Program-made: the position numbers and the translations under genes | Notes under the pieces: generated by a model | What the model was told of the DNA's origin: nothing | Seen by the model: only the letters and a program-made list of their open reading frames with translations | Database searches by the model: none | In this document: piece by piece, positions 3,764-5,706 of the stretch | Layout of the letters: every line of letters begins with the position of its first letter | Position numbering within the stretch: the first letter of the stretch is position 1 | Origin: an uncultured Treponema sp. | GTDB lineage: Bacteria > Spirochaetota > Spirochaetia > Treponematales > Treponemataceae | Length of the DNA: 5,706 bases | Direction: 5' to 3' | Assembly: GCA_947165795.1 (NCBI GenBank) | Contig: CAMVBP010000131.1 | Span: forward strand, 1-5,706

Positions 3764-5706
3764 ATGAAAAAATTATTGACATCGCTTTTGGTATTCAGCA
3801 GTGCCTTACTTCTCTCTGCCAAAACTGTAAAGGTTGGTTATTACATTGATGCCGGAAATTTTATGTCTGGTTTTATGGAAGGGGATGAAAAATCCGGTTA
3901 TGCCTATGAATACTTACAGAACATTGCATCTTACACAGACTGGGAATATGAATATGTTTACGGTTACTGGGATGTTTTGAATGAAAAAATATTGAAGGGT
4001 GAAATAGATTTACTGCCTGATGTTTCCTACCGGACTGACCGCGAAAAGCTTTATAATTACCCTGAATACTCTATGGCACAGGAAAATTATTATCTTTATT
4101 CTCTCAGAAATAATGATTCAATTAATCCGGAAGATTTATCAACTCTTGACGGAAAAACCATAGAAATCGGCCGGGGCTCTTATCAATACGATTTGTTTAA
4201 AAGCTGGATAAAAAGATCCGGAATAAAATTGAATGTAATTGAAAAACCCTATGATGAAGTATCTGAAAGTGAATTTAATGCCGGACTTTATGATTTGTAT
4301 CTTTCAATGGATTTGGTTGCTGAAATTGATTGGGAACCTGTTATAAAAATCGGTTCCTCTGATGTTTATCTGGTTGTTACAAAAGAGCGTACAGATTTAC
4401 TTAAAGAACTCAACGCTGCGCAGAACAGCCTTTACCGTACAGATCCTTATTATAATAGTGTAATGTGGACAAAGTATTTTTCTAATGTTTCAAGACAAAA
4501 ACATCTTAATATTAGAGAAAAGGAATGGCTTTATGGAAAAGATGTTTTGAATGTAGGCTGTTACAAAGATGATGCGCCTTATTCTATTTATGATGAAAAA
4601 AGCGGCGAAACAAGCGGTATTGTCAGATTTATTATGAATAAGCTTAAGGAAAATTTCGAACTGTATGATCTTAAGATAAATTATGTTTATTACGATGATT
4701 ATCAGGAAATTGTAAATGCACTTAAGAAAAATGAAATAGATCTGGCTTTTCCTTTCATTTATGAACTCTATTCTGCTGAACTTAATAAGATTGCGCTTTC
4801 CCGCTCAATGATGAACGAGTCTTTTTGTCTTGTGCATGAAAAAGGACAGAATCTTGATGAAATCCAGAAAAAGATTGCGCTGGAAAGGGGAACCCGTTCT
4901 ACCAGGACTTTTATGATGTCAGACGAGGCTAAAAAGTCGGAACTCAGGTTTTATGATACTCCGGGAGAATGTCTTGATGCTGTCATTGTAGGAGAAGTTG
5001 ATTCTGCACTCTTTGAAATGAGCGATATATCTTCGTTAATCTTCGGACGTAAAAAATATAAAAATCTTGTCAGTACAGAAATTGGAAATCCCCAGGGAAT
5101 CAGTTTTGCTACGGATAATAAGCAGACGCAGGGAATTTCCATAATTAATAAAGTTATTTCCATTATAAATAAGGATGATTTGCAGAAAGAAATAATCAAC
5201 TACTCTGTAAAAATGCAGCAGTATTCTTTCTATGATTTTATAGATGATTATATTTCGATTATCATTGCGGTTGTATTTATGCTGCTTCTTTTGATTGTTG
5301 CCCTCAGTGCTTCTGTATATCACATAAAGATGCTGGTAAATTATGATGTTCTTACACATCTTTTGAACCGCCGCAGCTTAAAGGAATATATCCACCGTTA
5401 TATAGAAAAGGCCGACAGACAGAAAGAAAATTTTTGCGTCGTAATTTTTGACCTGGATAACTTTAAGATGATAAATGATACTTACGGTCATGAGGTTGGT
5501 GATGAAGTTCTTAAAACTGCCGCAGAAATTATCCAGAAATCAATTTCACTGGAAGATAAAGTTTTCCGCTGGGGTGGAGAAGAGTTCCTTGTAATTTTGA
5601 ATACTAATAAAATTATTGCAGAAAAAATTGCAAACCGAATAAGAATTAATCTTGCGGCGCATTTATTTGAAGCAAATGGTGAAGAATTCTTTGTAACTCT
5701 TACCGG
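3764..5706 (+). CDS. Periplasmic-sensing diguanylate cyclase: two SBP_bac_3 domains, one TM helix, GGDEF (3' end outside window)
   Basis: A frame with no stop runs from ATG 3764 to the window end, giving 647 residues. A signal peptide (MKKLLTSLLVFSSALLLSA) is likely cleaved after Ala19. Two solute-binding-protein family 3-like domains follow: about 22-240 (starting VKVGYYIDAG) and about 260-485 (REKEWL linker, then LNVGCYKDDAPYSIYDE). One membrane helix spans about 497-519. A GGDEF domain starts at about 525 (DVLTHLLNRR, 528-537), with FDLDNFKMINDTYGHEVGD (562-580) and active-site GGEEF (604-608). The predicted role is to bind a small ligand in the periplasm and make cyclic di-GMP from two GTP in the cytoplasm. 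The inhibitory RxxD site is absent: SLED occupies 595-598. Roughly the last 40 residues of the GGDEF domain are missing from the window. The start is chosen because it gives the signal peptide; there is no Shine-Dalgarno, and the next in-frame Met (34) would lose it. The ligand is unknown; amino acids are typical of the family but unproven here. Confidence 0.93.
   Translation, partial: MKKLLTSLLVFSSALLLSAKTVKVGYYIDAGNFMSGFMEGDEKSGYAYEYLQNIASYTDWEYEYVYGYWDVLNEKILKGEIDLLPDVSYRTDREKLYNYPEYSMAQENYYLYSLRNNDSINPEDLSTLDGKTIEIGRGSYQYDLFKSWIKRSGIKLNVIEKPYDEVSESEFNAGLYDLYLSMDLVAEIDWEPVIKIGSSDVYLVVTKERTDLLKELNAAQNSLYRTDPYYNSVMWTKYFSNVSRQKHLNIREKEWLYGKDVLNVGCYKDDAPYSIYDEKSGETSGIVRFIMNKLKENFELYDLKINYVYYDDYQEIVNALKKNEIDLAFPFIYELYSAELNKIALSRSMMNESFCLVHEKGQNLDEIQKKIALERGTRSTRTFMMSDEAKKSELRFYDTPGECLDAVIVGEVDSALFEMSDISSLIFGRKKYKNLVSTEIGNPQGISFATDNKQTQGISIINKVISIINKDDLQKEIINYSVKMQQYSFYDFIDDYISIIIAVVFMLLLLIVALSASVYHIKMLVNYDVLTHLLNRRSLKEYIHRYIEKADRQKENFCVVIFDLDNFKMINDTYGHEVGDEVLKTAAEIIQKSISLEDKVFRWGGEEFLVILNTNKIIAEKIANRIRINLAAHLFEANGEEFFVTLT

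Noticed and set aside
5036..5359. Minus-strand open frames opposite the sensor cyclase gene (also 4951-5199)
   Set aside because: They are opposite a continuous frame with signal peptide, membrane helix and GGDEF motifs. They have low-complexity Ile/Asn/Tyr-rich products and no start signals.

Overview
The window looks like part of a spirochaete chromosome, most likely a Treponema species. That rests on the gyrase sequences, the moderately AT-rich composition and a periplasmic-sensor diguanylate cyclase of a kind common in treponemes. It is an inference from general resemblance; no database search was possible. All three protein genes lie on the + strand.

Layout. Positions 2-400 hold the last 132 codons of gyrB. 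After a 24-base gap comes a complete gyrA (425-2935, 836 aa), with a good Shine-Dalgarno and all expected domains, including six C-terminal pinwheel repeats. Positions 2936-3763 form an 828-base stretch without a protein gene, but it is full of structure. It begins with AT-rich DNA and a weak hairpin, then a strong sigma70-like promoter (3010-3038), and about 45 bases later a strong intrinsic terminator (3091-3127). Together these could make a free-standing RNA of about 80 nt. Next comes an array of five parS-like sites (ParB/Spo0J centromere sites) centred every 110-125 bp from 3137 to 3624. The gap between sites 2 and 3 contains three perfect consensus DnaA boxes within 51 bp. The other three gaps each hold a diverged copy of one repeat unit: a perfect hairpin, a conserved AGCGAT block, and a longer inverted repeat leading to the next parS site. 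From 3764 to the window end runs an uninterrupted reading frame (647 codons seen, incomplete). It encodes a signal peptide, two tandem SBP_bac_3-type periplasmic domains, one membrane helix and a GGDEF domain with an intact GGEEF signature.

How the parts fit. GyrB and GyrA form one enzyme and are probably cotranscribed. The region downstream carries sequence hallmarks of both an initiation site (DnaA boxes) and a centromere (parS), interleaved at regular spacing. The leading interpretation is a compact oriC/parS locus, or at least a DnaA- and ParB-binding centre near the origin. One fact argues against a firing origin exactly here: gyrBA is transcribed towards it, which would make gyrBA head-on to a leftward fork. 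The sensor cyclase has its own -10 element and appears functionally unrelated to the replication genes.
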